Source: Dipteronia dyeriana (taxonomy: Eukaryota; Streptophyta; Magnoliopsida; Sapindales; Sapindaceae). Taken from it: a DNA stretch of 64,000 nt. The notes under the pieces are model-generated. The model was not told where the DNA came from. It made no database searches and was given only the letters and a program-made list of their open reading frames with translations. The stretch covers positions 114,338,146-114,402,145 of the forward strand of contig CM065296.1 of assembly GCA_032871835.1 (NCBI GenBank), read 5' to 3'. Of this stretch, positions 45,635-56,538 are shown one piece after another; position 1 is the first letter of the stretch; each line of letters starts with the position of its first letter. The translations under genes and the position numbers were made by a program.

Positions 45635-46309
45635 ATGGCCACCTCATCAATTGATAGTGGAAGTGATAACTCCAATGAAGGAGATGATTCTTCTAGTGAT
45701 GAAGAGATTATTCTTAACTACACAGCTTTTGGAGCCTCCTTTGTGGAAGATGTGGAAAAAGGCAACATTGCCTTAGTTTGTGACCTTAAAGAAGGATGCG
45801 ATGAAAAATTAGCTAAGGAAGTGATTAATGAAGATACTTATGTTGATGATGCCAATATGGCAAGGGATATTAGTGATGACTCAAGTAATAAGAGTGTCTC
45901 ATCTCACTCTACAAATGAAAATGTAAAGAGCACGAACCTTGAAAGGCCCATTGAGCATTTTTCAAGTCTAAGGTTGAAGATGGAGAAAAAGGTTCAAAGG
46001 TTAAAGGAAGAGAACCTCAAGCTATCAACCGAGGTGACTCACTTAAGTGAGAAAGCGAAGGATGGAAGAAAGGTGGAAGAAAACTTGAAAGATGAGCTTA
46101 GAGAAGCTAGAGAGTTGATTGCTAAGATGACTTCGAGTAAGGAGAAGCTTGACCATATGTTGGGAGTTGGCAAGAAGCCAAGTGACAAGAGAGGTCTAGG
46201 GTTTGAAGAGACAAGGAGACCTCAACTCCTAGCAAGACGGTATTTGTCAAGATCATGGACTTTAAAGAACCTCTTCCTCCACTTCATCCTAAGAAGAAAA
46301 TTGAACTAA
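45635..46309 (+). pseudogene. gag C-terminal acidic and coiled-coil region
   Basis: A different frame from the first gag part, probably joined to it once. An acidic, Ser-rich start (DSGSDNSNEGDDSSSDEE) leads to a likely coiled coil (MEKKVQRLKEENLKLSTEV to LIAKMTSSKEKLDHML, about residues 110-175). Sirevirus gag proteins are known for such extensions. No enzymatic motif. Confidence 0.7.
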
Positions 46310-46533
46310 GAGAGTGTTCTAGAAATGTCCAAGTCAAGATGGCACCAAGAAGTCAAGCTCAAGCTCAACCAATGAGAGCACTTCAAGCAACTATCCCTCA
46401 AACTAAAAGCCATCAAGTCAAGAAGCATTTTCGGCATGCTCAACAAAGGAAGTAATCTTCTCCAACTCAACAATAAGGGAGAAGAGAATCAATACCACAC
46501 CAAAGGAAAGCTCAAAGACATGGGAAAGCACCT

Positions 46534-46890
46534 TTGTCCTCACAAAGGAATGGTATGACCCCTCATTTTATTCCTTTATGTCATTTCTGTGGTGTTGATG
46601 GTCACATTAGTCCAAATTGCTTTCGTTTTATAAAATTGTGTGGAATTGAAATTATGGTAGAGAAGAAAAAGGCTAAAGCCAAAATGCATGTCTCTAGGAA
46701 AAATGAACAACATTTGCTTGTTCCTAGGACATCTAGAGCCTATGTACCATTGACCAATAGGAAAGAAAATGTTTCACCCAAGTGGATTAAAAAATATGAA
46801 CCCGCTTGTCATTGTGCTAAGGTTTCACCCATAAGCTCAACTAGGTCCAATGGATTTAGTAGATCTATTGGGATTTGTCACATAGAGTGA
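46534..46890 (+). pseudogene. Zinc-knuckle remnant after gag
   Basis: CHFCGVDGHISPNCF is a CCHC knuckle of the type found at the gag/pol border of Copia. It is followed by basic sequence and WIKKYEPACH but not by the expected protease motif. The rest of pol is gone; 46900-47690 shows no coding motif, so a deletion took place here. Confidence 0.65.
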
Positions 46891-48116
46891 TAAGTTTTGG
46901 TCTTTGACCCCATAAGGGGAACTCAAGCAAAGAGAGCTATTGTATACATGTTGCATGCAATTTTTTTTTTTTTAAATGTTTATGCTCCTTTGTTGATTGC
47001 TTGAGTAGCTTGGTTGCACTTATATATTGTATTGTATTTTCTTCAATAAGTGTGAACTTTGCTTTGATTACAATTAATGTCATATTTATGTTCAAACATG
47101 CATTTTTGGACTAGGAGATCTACATAGGAAGTACATATTGAATGACCTATAATTATCTCCATGACATGATGATTCTTTAATGACATGCTAATGAAAAATG
47201 ATAAAGCATGAATTGTTGATTGCAATTGTTGAATGCAAAATATTGTGTGAAAATAAGCTAGTAAGACTAAAATGATGCATCAATGTCTCTCTTTCTTTAT
47301 TAGTTGAACATGGCTACTATCATACGGGTATCCTCCCGGAAAAATCAAATAGAGTGCAAAGTTGCTCATACCATGTTTAGCTTCTAAAGTTGGATATAGT
47401 GCCATTAAAACTTGTTTTCTATAAAATCTTTATATCCTTGCTTCTCTCATGACTAATGGTGAAATTGGTTTGAATTATTTTGAAAACCTTTGTCATTTGC
47501 TTTGCCAAATACCATTGTTTTTTGAACTTGAATGCAACATATCTTGTATGCAAAACATTTTTGATTCACATATTTTCTTTAAATAAATCTCCTTGTTTCT
47601 CTCCTATTAATAGAGTTGCATAAATGTGGCTTATATAATTATGCAACAATCTTGTATGCTTCTTTCTTTCTTTGCTTTGAGTGACCCGGTTGGGGACTTC
47701 TCCTTTGCCTATATTATGAAAAAAAGGGGGAGTAGCATTGACCTAGCTTTGTGGTGTTAGGGGAGTAACATGTGTTGGCTTTAAGGGAAGTAGTACTTAT
47801 TTTTTGGGAGATTACATTTAGGGGGAGAAACCCTTTGAGGGGGAGCATTGCATGATATGATGCACTACTCATATTCTTGTATGCAATTGCTTTTGTTTTA
47901 TATTCACTTGATCATCTGACATGCACTTGGTTTGAAAAGTGTATTTGTGCTTGTTTTGTGTGTAGGGTGGATGATTCTACAAGAGATTGAAGATTTGAAG
48001 TTTTTTTTTTATGCATATCTCTTTGTAATGTAGAATATCTTCCCGGTGCTTTATTTTATTTTTGTGAGGATCAATGTGAGTGATGGTTTTGTCACGAAAT
48101 AGCCAAAGGGGGAGAT
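46891..48116 (+). other. Non-coding 3' region with repeated polypurine motifs
   Basis: No protein recognised. Polypurine-like motifs at about 47719-47733, 47819-47830, 47836-47845 and the terminal one at 48105-48116 (AAAGGGGGAGAT) next to the LTR. The terminal one is the likely plus-strand primer. Confidence 0.65.
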
Positions 48117-48809
48117 TGTAAAGTTCTCATTTATTGATTGGCTTATTTCGTGAACAAATCACATTTTTTGGGTATTATGTAAGGGTAGCTTAGGCTCTCA
48201 AGACCTCAAGAGGAGAAGCACCGAAGGTAAAATTCTTGTGCTTACTTGCTTTGAAGAGATAATTGCACACACTCACAAATTCATGCGTAACTCTTATTTT
48301 TATATGTTGTGTGTTTATTCTTGTGTGCATTTTGGTTTAAATGACTCTTGTTGATTTATTTGCATCTTGTAATTAAATTTTTTATGTCATGTTTGGCATT
48401 AGATTAGGATGCATTTTTCATCACTTTTGAACTTATTGATTGTGTGTGTTTAAGTGTTGAAAATAGGCATTGCGCTAGTGGTGCGCTATTCGACTAGAGT
48501 ACCTCACCAGCGCAACATTCCAGTGGATTGTCGCATGTGTTGCGCCACTGAGTTGCGCTGCTGCACCCGCACAAAGATGCAAAAATGGGCAGTGCACTGG
48601 TGGTGCGCTACTCGACTAGCGCAGCCTCACCAGGGCAACATTCCAGTGGATCATTGCATGTGTTGCGCCATTGAGCTGCGTCAGTCGACCATCGCCAATT
48701 GAAAAAATTAGGCTGTGCGCTGGTGGTGCGCTACTCGACCAGCGCACTTCACCAGTGCACATATAGGAAACTAGAACGTTTTTTCCAAAACGACCTCACT
48801 TTGTTTGGA

Positions 48810-48870
<61 letters not shown>

Positions 48871-49917
48871 TATATAACTCTTTGGTTTAAGGTCGTAAAT
48901 GAGTTCAGAACTTCATATATTTTCCTTAGAACACATTTCAAAGGAAAATCTCTTCCAAGAACTCATCTTTAAACACTCAAAGCATTCTCATGTGCATAAA
49001 AACTTCATCTTGCATCATCTAAGTTCATTTAGAGTGCATCTATGGATATGTTTCCTTCATCACATCTTGTTTGGTAAGTTCTTCACTATCTTCTTACAAG
49101 TTAAGTGCTTTGCTTGCTAAGCCATTTCTTTAATTATTTGTATGCTCTTAGAACATATTCTAGAAACAAATTAGAGATTGTTGTGATGACATGATTGAGT
49201 GTTGTATTGTGATAGCTAGGATTGTTGTTATTGATAACTTCTAGCTAAATCTCTATGCTTTGCATTTAGATATTGTTTAGGACTCATTGATTGCATTTAG
49301 TGATTGCATTATAGTCCTTGCCATGCTTAATGACAACATGTGTTGATTTGGCCTTTATGATAGCTTCATAGGATTGCTTGTTCTATGTTTAGCTAAGCTT
49401 TATGACATGTCATTTAGATCTTGATATCTAGGATTGCTTTTATTGCCATCTCATAATCCTAGATAAGCATATAAGGTACCCTAGCCTTGTTTGTTGTTTG
49501 AATATCATCATATATTCACATAGGACATTTTATCTCTTCATTGAGAAGTAAGACTTGTGTTGCTTTCGGAAGTAGGTAGCTTAAATCGTAAGCTAGACGG
49601 ACTAGGTTCACTTATACCGGGATTAGGTAATGATGGTGGATTTAAACCGGGATTAGGTTGTAATTCCTTTGCCATTAGTGAATTTGAGGTTCAAGTCTGG
49701 CGTACTCATCAGCCCGTGGTTTTTCCCATTTGGAGGGTTTCCACGTATATCTCAAGTGTCTTTAATATTTCCACAATCTTTACACTTGTGATTTTGTTGT
49801 AACTAGCTAGGTGCATTTTTGTCAACTTGACATTTAACAAAAATTGGGTAAATTTGTTTAAAATCTATTCATCCCCCCTTCTAGATTAATATTATACACA
49901 CCATAATTTTTGTTTCA
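48117..49917 (+). repeat. 3' LTR of Sirevirus-like element, 1801 bp
   Basis: Near-identical to the 5' LTR. The main length difference is a longer (TA)n run (about 48814-48876). The GC-rich tandem repeat is at about 48460-48770. Confidence 0.9.
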
Positions 49918-49922
49918 CAAAT

Positions 49923-50547
49923 TTGGCTCATTAGCCACCTCGTGAATTGATAAGTTATAAGGTTTATTGTTCCGCTCATTGTTCATGTCATTGTACATCT
50001 CATTGTATTGGTGGTTGTACTGCCCAACATTCATTTCAATTTGACAACCAAAATCATCGTCCAATTGAGCTCCAACTATATCACCATGGTCGGCTACTTC
50101 CGGTGGGACACCACATAGGTTTTCCCTACCGTCAATCCCACTTCTTTCTGTGAACAACTGGTTGCTTCCGCCTTAAGATCGAAAATGTTGGGTGTTATCA
50201 TGAGGAGGGATTTCTTCACCAATGACACTTCCTGCAACCCTCTCAATTAGACTGACACATACTTGAGGGATCACCCTATCTTCCCCTAGCATAAACAAAA
50301 CATCGTCGTCATTTCTTATAAATGTGCGACATGTTGTCCCGGGAACGATTGATATAGATTGTAGATCAACAATGTATCCGTTCACATCGTATTTCACAAT
50401 GGTTTGCACGATCGACACCAGCTCTTTATAAGTCATATTTTTGGACACATACATTCCTTGGTTATCGGAACCAAGAAACCTCTGACTTCCATTAGGTAAT
50501 TGCTCCCATCGACCGTTGTAAGATATGACTATTCTAACCCGATCCAT
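49923..50547 (-). pseudogene. MULE transposase N-terminal part, copy 2
   Basis: Starts MDRVRIVISYNGRWEQLP at 50547 and matches copy 1. It keeps Gln where copy 1 has its first stop, and Arg where copy 1 has its second, but has its own TAA one codon beyond that Arg-Ser (near 50173). It is cut off by the Copia insertion after VANEPNL. Confidence 0.85.
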
Positions 50548-50639
50548 TGTCCTGTGAAAATCATCATCACAGACAATTATTAACAAATAAAAAAAATTAC
50601 TTTTACGATTACTAAGAATTACAAAAATTTCTCAACTGT

Positions 50640-51270
50640 AAGGGATCGAGAACATGTTCTTTAGGGTCGAGCTTTTTTTGTAATGGATCGAGAACATTTA
50701 CAAACGGATCGAGAACATTTTCTAAGTGATCGAGAACATTTTCTAAGTGATCGAGCTTGTTTCAAATTGATCCAGTACTTTTTATAAGTGATCAAGAACT
50801 TTTTCAAGGGATCAAGAACTTTTTCAAGGGATCGAGAACTTTTAAACAGTTCGATTCGAGAACTTTTATCGAGGGATCGAGAACTTTTATCAAGGGATAT
50901 ATAACTTTTATCAAGGGATCCAGAACTTTTTCTAAGGGATCGAGAATATTTGTCAAATTATCGAGAACTTTTTATAATCGTTCGAGAACTTTTATCAATG
51001 GATCGAGAACTTTTATCAAGGGATCGAGAACGTTTTCTAAGGGATCGAGAATATTTGTCAAATTATCGAGAACTTTTATCAATGGATCGAGAACTTTTTC
51101 TAAGGGATCGAGAACTTTTTTAAGGGATCGAGATTATTTGTCAAATTATCGAGAACTTTTATAACGGTTCGAGAAATTTTATCAAGGGATCGAGAACTTT
51201 TCCTAAGGGATCGATAACGTTTTCAAGGGATCGAGAACTTTTTAAGGGATCGAGCATTTTTTTGTAGAGC
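50640..51270 (-). repeat. Subterminal tandem array, transposase side, copy 2
   Basis: About 30 units of 20-22 bp, plus-strand form GGGATCGAGAACTTTTATCAA, reverse complement type of 20265-21090. It lies upstream of the transposase start. The predicted peptides through it are artefacts. Confidence 0.85.
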
Positions 51271-51751
51271 ATTTTTTTCAAAATTTCGATTTTTTTTTCA
51301 AAATAAACAAAAGCTCGATTCATCTTTAAATATTTTCGGTCACACAAGAAAAAAGCTCGGATCTATTCAATGTTCATACATGTTCTTACAAAGACTAGAA
51401 ACAACATATATTATCGAGGAATGGATACATTGTTAACCCGTATATAAATGTATGCAAAATATCTGAAATGCATAAAAGAAATTTAAATGAAGATCATAAA
51501 TATTTGTTACCTTATAATGTAGAATCTGGAGAGAGACAACTTTTTTAGAGAGAGAGACAAGTTTTTCAGACAACTTTTTTGGAGACATTATGATATCATC
51601 AGCATGTTGCCTTTTAAAAATTAAAGTTTATGGGTAACTTGGGTAGTTCACCATAATAGGTGCCTTTTAAACTTAAGTTATTAAAATGGTGACATCATCA
51701 CAACACATGTTAAAAAATGTGACATATCTCACCATTTCCACTAATATCAAA

Positions 51752-53102
51752 ACCATAAAATTCATTCTTAAGAAGGAATATAAAATTAGTTTTAAAAATA
51801 AATTAATATAAATTTTAAAACTATTTTAATGTAATCTTATATATTTTAATTAAACTCCATCTTTACTTTTTAATACATGAGCAGTTGTGGCTACTACTTT
51901 CACTTGTGTTTTTGAAAATATTGTTTTGGATATTCTAGACAAGTACCTGCTTAAATCTTTAAATTATTATCTATAATTTCTCCTTTTTATTTTATTTTAA
52001 CTACTACAACTCTTCTCATACATTTTATAATAATAATAATAATAATACGGTAAGAAAGAGGCCGTTAACATCTAACTAATGATTCTGTTTTGTGCCTGCC
52101 GGTTTGGCGCCTTTTGGGCCTTTCTTTCATGTAGTTTTTGGTTGGCTTGTTGGTTCCTCTTTTGGCGTGGTTGTTGTTTGGGGTTCTCCCTTTTGCCTTT
52201 CTGGCCTTTCGATGATTTAACCGTTTAAAAAGAAAAAATCTTGATATATATATATTTTCATTCATTTAAAAATGTAACGTGGCTCAAATCTTTAAGTTTA
52301 TTAATATAGATATGAGGATTATAGCACTTGATCGACTTTATTGGACCACTAATCTATAGTTAATGAGTAGCTATAAGAGATATTCCTTTTTCTTCAGTCA
52401 ATGATAGATAAAAACTTTTGTAAATATACATATTTTGTATATTAGCATGGCTCTTATTTTAAAATGCACCAAATTCAAAAATATAATATTAAATCCGAAA
52501 TTTAGAAACAGACTCTAGTATATTTCTTTCTTTTTTCGGGATATATATAATCTTTTCATGGGAGAAGTTAACGTAAAGTCAACTGTTCAACTGTTATACG
52601 AAATTACAAATTACAAATTACAAATTACCAATTATGAACAGAAATACAGAAGAAATGAAGATTACAATGTAAATTGTACAACATTAATTAAAACGTAAAC
52701 TCAAAAACTGTTAAAATTAAACCAAAAATTAAGACCCGTGTTTTATACGGTATCTTTAAAACATATCCATCCATTTGACAACCATTTTTCCAACACCATC
52801 ATAATCTCCTCATGCACTCCCGTTATTTCCCTCCAAAATCCGCGGATGCATTTACTAATCGGCAATAGAAAGAAAGAGAATTAAGTTTCATGAGAAATGG
52901 AATCAGAAAAGGGAATTTGATTCTTTAAGTGGGGCTTAGGAGTGGCCGAGAGGGGAATCAAATTCACTTTCCGACAGGAATATAATTTTTGATTTGTATG
53001 TAGGACCCGTATAATCTAATTCTCAACTGATTTTAGTAAATACATAATTATACCTCTCAGACCAGACCCATAACAAGAGTTGCGAGATTGAGGCATGTCT
53101 CC
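51752..53102. other. AT-rich intergenic DNA with a possible LINE end
   Basis: No gene. At about 52083-52240 a GT/CT-rich stretch ending GATGATTTAACCG and an A-rich run (AAAAAGAAAAAA) looks like a plant LINE 3' end on the plus strand, with low certainty. Four ATTACAA-type units lie near 52599-52630. The rest shows nothing recognisable. Confidence 0.35.
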
Positions 53103-53112
53103 CACCCACAAA

Positions 53113-53520
53113 ATATTCAAAAATTAAATGACAATTTTTATAGGTGACATTTTAATACTGTCACTACTTTAATAACTTACGTTTAAAACACATATTATAG
53201 TGAATGGATAAAATTACCCCCAATAGTTGTTCCATATCAGATTTCATTCATTCATTTTATAGTGACAGAGTTGTGAAGTAGAGAGAGAAAGTCTCGTTGA
53301 AACCTAAACAATCATTCGAACGGCGCGGAGTGGAGCTACGTAGATGCATTCGGAGGTCGAGCTCCCCGCTGAGCTCGCGGTGGTCGAAATATAATTAAAA
53401 ATTGATTATTTAAGGACAATTTGGATAATTCACTATAATAAGTGTCTTTTAAATTTAATTTATTAAAATAGTGACATTAGTGCAATGCACAAAAAAATTG
53501 ATATTTTTCATCATTTCCAC
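53113..53520. mobile_element. Short non-autonomous MULE derivative, 408 bp
   Basis: Both ends carry blocks also present in the transposase-side ends of the large MULEs: TTTAATAACTTA, AAAACACATATTATAGTGAA on the left and their relatives, inverted, on the right (ending CATTTCCAC). Flanks CACCCACAAA (53103-53112) and CACCGACAAA (53521-53530) match at 9 of 10 bases. The centre (53315-53387) is much more GC-rich than anything around and may be captured DNA. Confidence 0.7.
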
Positions 53521-53532
53521 CACCGACAAATC

Positions 53533-55304
53533 CAGGGGCAGAGGAACGTGGGGGCTGGTGAAGACCATTGCCCCCACAACCCAAAAAAAAAATACAAATT
53601 TTAAGTAAAATACCTTTATAAAATAATATATTGTAATGTTGTATATTCAATTAGCCTTATATTTCATTGTCAGTATTGTTTCTTAAAGCATCAGTTAATC
53701 TTATTTGTTTTTTAACGATAAATGTTTAGTCTTACTACTTTATATTTAAAAATATTATTGTTATAAATTATAAGGAAAAACCTACTTATATCTAATTTTA
53801 TGTTTTTATATTTTACATATAAAATAAAGAAAATATACTGCTTTTAGATTTGATTTCCTATACATCATCAATCAGTCTATCATATATATACACTTCTTTT
53901 TCTTTTCTTTTTTTTCTTTTTTAGTTTTTCCCTTAAACAATTTTATTCTTTGTACTGTAAATAAATTCTTCTCATTCTACCGTTCATCTATCCAAATAAT
54001 TTCAGTTACAAGATTACAAATTAATAAATATTTTAGGTTTATTTTTCAGTTTTGTATTTGTTATTTTCTTAGGTTATTAATATGATTTTGCTATATTTAT
54101 TGTACTGGTTTGTTATTTAAATGTTTATTTTTTAAAATTATTTTGATTTTATTATAAATTAATTTTGTTTAGCCATCATAGGCGTAGCTTATATGATAAA
54201 TGAACATAGGGTTTGTACAAGTGACTCTCAAATATGCGGCTTGAATCATACCAATTGCGAAAAACTTCAAAAAAAAATATATCTAGTATAAATAAATAAA
54301 TAAATAGATACAATAATAATAATAATAAAGTTAATGTTGTTTGATATATTAAAACCTCATAAGCCTGTTCATCTTCGTCAACATCTAGAAGATGACTTTC
54401 TTACAAACTCAATCGTGTATATTGAAAGGAAAATCACATTGAAACTTTTTTTTTCTTGAAGCATAAATCACATTAAAACTTAGTATATATTTTATTGATT
54501 TTGGAGATGTTAGTATGTTTGGGTATGGGCTGGAGACCCATTATACACCCAAGTGGACCAAGAACACAAGTAATACATGAAAAATCCAAAATCCATGTAA
54601 ACCAAACCTAAGTCCAAGCCTAATACATTCAAAGGCTATGCAATGCACCAAAAACTGCATGAGTAGTTTTTTGTGGTATAAGTATCGGTTAAGAAACTGA
54701 TATACATAATAAACACAATACCTGTATTGAAAAGGCATGCATGGAATGTATAGTGTGTGCATGTGAAATGCAAAGCTTGTGTGTGCAGTGCAGTGCAATG
54801 CAAAGAACAACACAGAGAACATGTGTGCAAGTTTTTGAGAGAACACAAAATACAGAGATAAACACAAGAGATATGTGGAGAAAATCTGTAGAATTTTCTC
54901 CCATCTACAATCAAAGTGTGGGTAACATGCATTGTGATCAGAGGGGACTTTCCGATCGTGCGATCGTCCTCCGACCAGTGATAAAGTTCCAGGTGTCGAT
55001 TCCGCTTCTGCTGGAATTCGGATTTCCATATGGTGAACGGTAATGATCCGAATTCGTTTTGATTATATCGAATATAATTAACAGGAGATTTAAAAGAGTA
55101 ATCAGTTCATTTTGATTCATAAAACCGGTATATATTTTATTTATTAATTAATTTGTTGTATCATTATACATGGGACTAGATGCTATTACATTTGATTTTT
55201 TTCAATAACTAGTTTTTTAAATTTTAGTACATTTGTCATGCGTTAATTTGGATATGTGTTTTTGTCTTGGCTCCCCGAAAACCGAAATCCTGGCTTTACC
55301 TCCG
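53533..55304. mobile_element. Non-autonomous hAT element, 1772 bp
   Basis: Ends CAGGGGCAGAGGAA (left) and CGGAGGTAAAGCC (right, inward) with a perfect 8-bp duplication GACAAATC (53525-53532, 55305-55312). GC-rich ends (TGGGGGCTGG; TTCGGTTTTCGGGGAGCC) on an AT-rich body. No transposase. It holds an LTR-like segment at 54508-54930. Confidence 0.75.
54508..54930 (+). repeat. LTR-like segment inside hAT element
   Basis: Bounded by TGTTA and TAACA, the inverted ends of an LTR, over 423 bp. A degenerate primer-site-like ATCAGAGG follows at about 54938. No target duplication and no internal domain were found, so it could be a truncated retroelement or chance. Open frames across it on both strands contradict each other and are not called. 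Confidence 0.35.
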
Positions 55305-55481
55305 GACAAATCCCAAATTATTGTAATATTTTTAAATAATGATAATAATAGTTCTTGATCCTTTTTCTATTAACTGATGTCAAGAATACACACTTGCATG
55401 CTCTGCATAGCCAAAGAGCTTTTGGTTTCTTCCGACCTTCATCTAGTTTATGCATTCCAATTTAACTAAATTCAACATTGT

Positions 55482-55604
55482 CTTGGTTCATGACATGAAG
55501 GTAATGATTAATTAAAGAAGGTCTGGAATCTTGATAGATTATAAAAGTTGATCAAGATTGAAGACCTTCTTTAATTAATCAATGCCTTCATTCATAACCA
55601 AAGA
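55482..55604. repeat. Long inverted repeat (hairpin), arms about 53 nt
   Basis: The inner 30-base arms (55506-55535 and 55551-55580) match at 28 of 30 positions across a 15-base loop. Pairing continues outward with a few mismatches to about 55482 and 55604 (GGTTCATGACATGAAGG against the reverse of CCTTCATTCATAACC). It could be a small foldback element or a small-RNA precursor. Transcription is unknown. Confidence 0.75.
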
Positions 55605-55617
55605 TGAGATAAAATTG

Positions 55618-55690
55618 TTCCGGCAGTAAACTTCTCACATATGCACTATAAATCTTGCGGGTTCAAGTGCTCTACCCTAATAAAAAAAAA
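55618..55690 (+). mobile_element. SINE-like fragment
   Basis: A B-box-like GGGTTCAAGTGCTC lies 50 bases before an A-rich tail (TAATAAAAAAAAAC). The A box is not clear. Weak call. Confidence 0.25.
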
Positions 55691-55699
55691 CTTCAAATT

Positions 55700-56538
55700 T
55701 ATATAATAGTGTAATACTTAAAAAAAATTATACATATCCAACGATTTTATACAATCAAGACTTAACTGACCTGATAATTTATATATTTACCTGTATTTGT
55801 CAATTCACAATTAATACATACTTACCTACTGAATTGAAGATAATTCAAGAAATTTCAGCCTTGGTTTGATTTTTGTTTTCTTTATCCTGGCAGATATTTC
55901 TAAAAGTTGTTGAATGTTATAGTGAGCAAATTCATTGAACACTAGGCTAACTAAAACTATAAGAACATGATGAACTTTGCGTGGTCTTTCAGCCAATATG
56001 ATACCATATATTCTAGCTATATTTTGTTTCAATTCCACCGTGCATGAAAATCTTTGGTGTCTCAATATATATGATCATGCATGATACTATCTGTAAAGTG
56101 TGCTACGAATCACTTGGTGAATGCGCACTTGTTTGTCTGCCAAGTGTCAAGTGAATTCGATCTGGGAATTTCTTTCATGATCATCCCTCAAACAATCTCC
56201 AAGAAAAGATACCATCTAGGCAATGTGAGGTAATAGAAACAGCAAATTCAACCAAACAAACATTGAACATCAAAACAACCCTGTAGGCCTAAAAACCGGA
56301 GACCACATGGCACATGACATGCGCTTGGACCAGTTATAACGTTCCGAGTCAACTCAGAGCAAAAGTTATAATATTCTGAGTCAACTCGCAAATCTAACCG
56401 AGTCGAATTGTGACGCTGGATAATGGATTTTTTTCCTTGAAAAATTCTTGTTTGATTTACTGGATTTTCATTTGACTTACGAGATAAAGCAAGGAAATAG
56501 ATTTTTCTTCAAACAAAAAAAGCCAGGGAACTTGATCG
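55700..56538. other. Intergenic DNA without recognisable feature
   Basis: Mixed composition. An open frame of 79 codons on the minus strand (55826-56065) shows no family signature. A GAGTCAACTC motif occurs twice near 56345 and 56380. Confidence 0.4.

Larger units (their letters stand above)
42785..49917 (+). mobile_element. Sirevirus-like Copia element lacking pol, 7133 bp
   Basis: Two long LTRs (1762 and 1801 bp) flanked by a perfect 5-bp duplication CAAAT (42780-42784, 49918-49922) inside the transposase of MULE copy 2. Primer site is of the initiator-Met type. The 3.6-kb interior encodes only gag-like material; no protease, integrase, RT or RNase H motif was found, so it depends on others for movement. 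Several polypurine-like GGGGGAG motifs near the 3' end resemble those known in Sireviruses. The LTRs differ at about three bases in the first 110, so it is fairly young. Confidence 0.9.
37353..51741 (-). mobile_element. MULE copy 2 with captured Ulp1-like gene, split by Copia
   Basis: The same element as copy 1 in inverted orientation: 14.4 kb, or about 7.25 kb without the Copia insertion at 42785-49917. Flanked by a perfect 10-bp duplication TAATATCAAA (37343-37352 and 51742-51751). Order: end, array, Ulp1-like gene (plus), short minisatellite, transposase (minus, split), array, end. The Ulp1-like gene lacks its catalytic part. Confidence 0.92.

Noticed and set aside
46255..46455. Separate basic-protein gene in the Copia element
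   Set aside because: It overlaps the end of the gag-like frame and reads as a shifted continuation of it.
50757..51164. 135-codon frame with SRTF-type repeats
   Set aside because: A translation of the 20-22-bp subterminal array, on the strand opposite to the gene it precedes.
54541..55043. Overlapping frames on both strands, one with Cys/His/Thr-rich peptides
   Set aside because: They contradict each other and lie in an LTR-like segment with GTGCA/TGCAC repeats; none resembles a zinc finger.
55506..55560. Similarity of GGAATCTTGAT to miR172
   Set aside because: Only the first 11 bases agree; the next bases differ from miR172 and the mature miRNA normally lies on the other arm. The hairpin is reported without naming a miRNA.
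55826..56065. 79-codon frame on the minus strand
   Set aside because: No recognised motif, no promoter or neighbour support; left as unassigned DNA.
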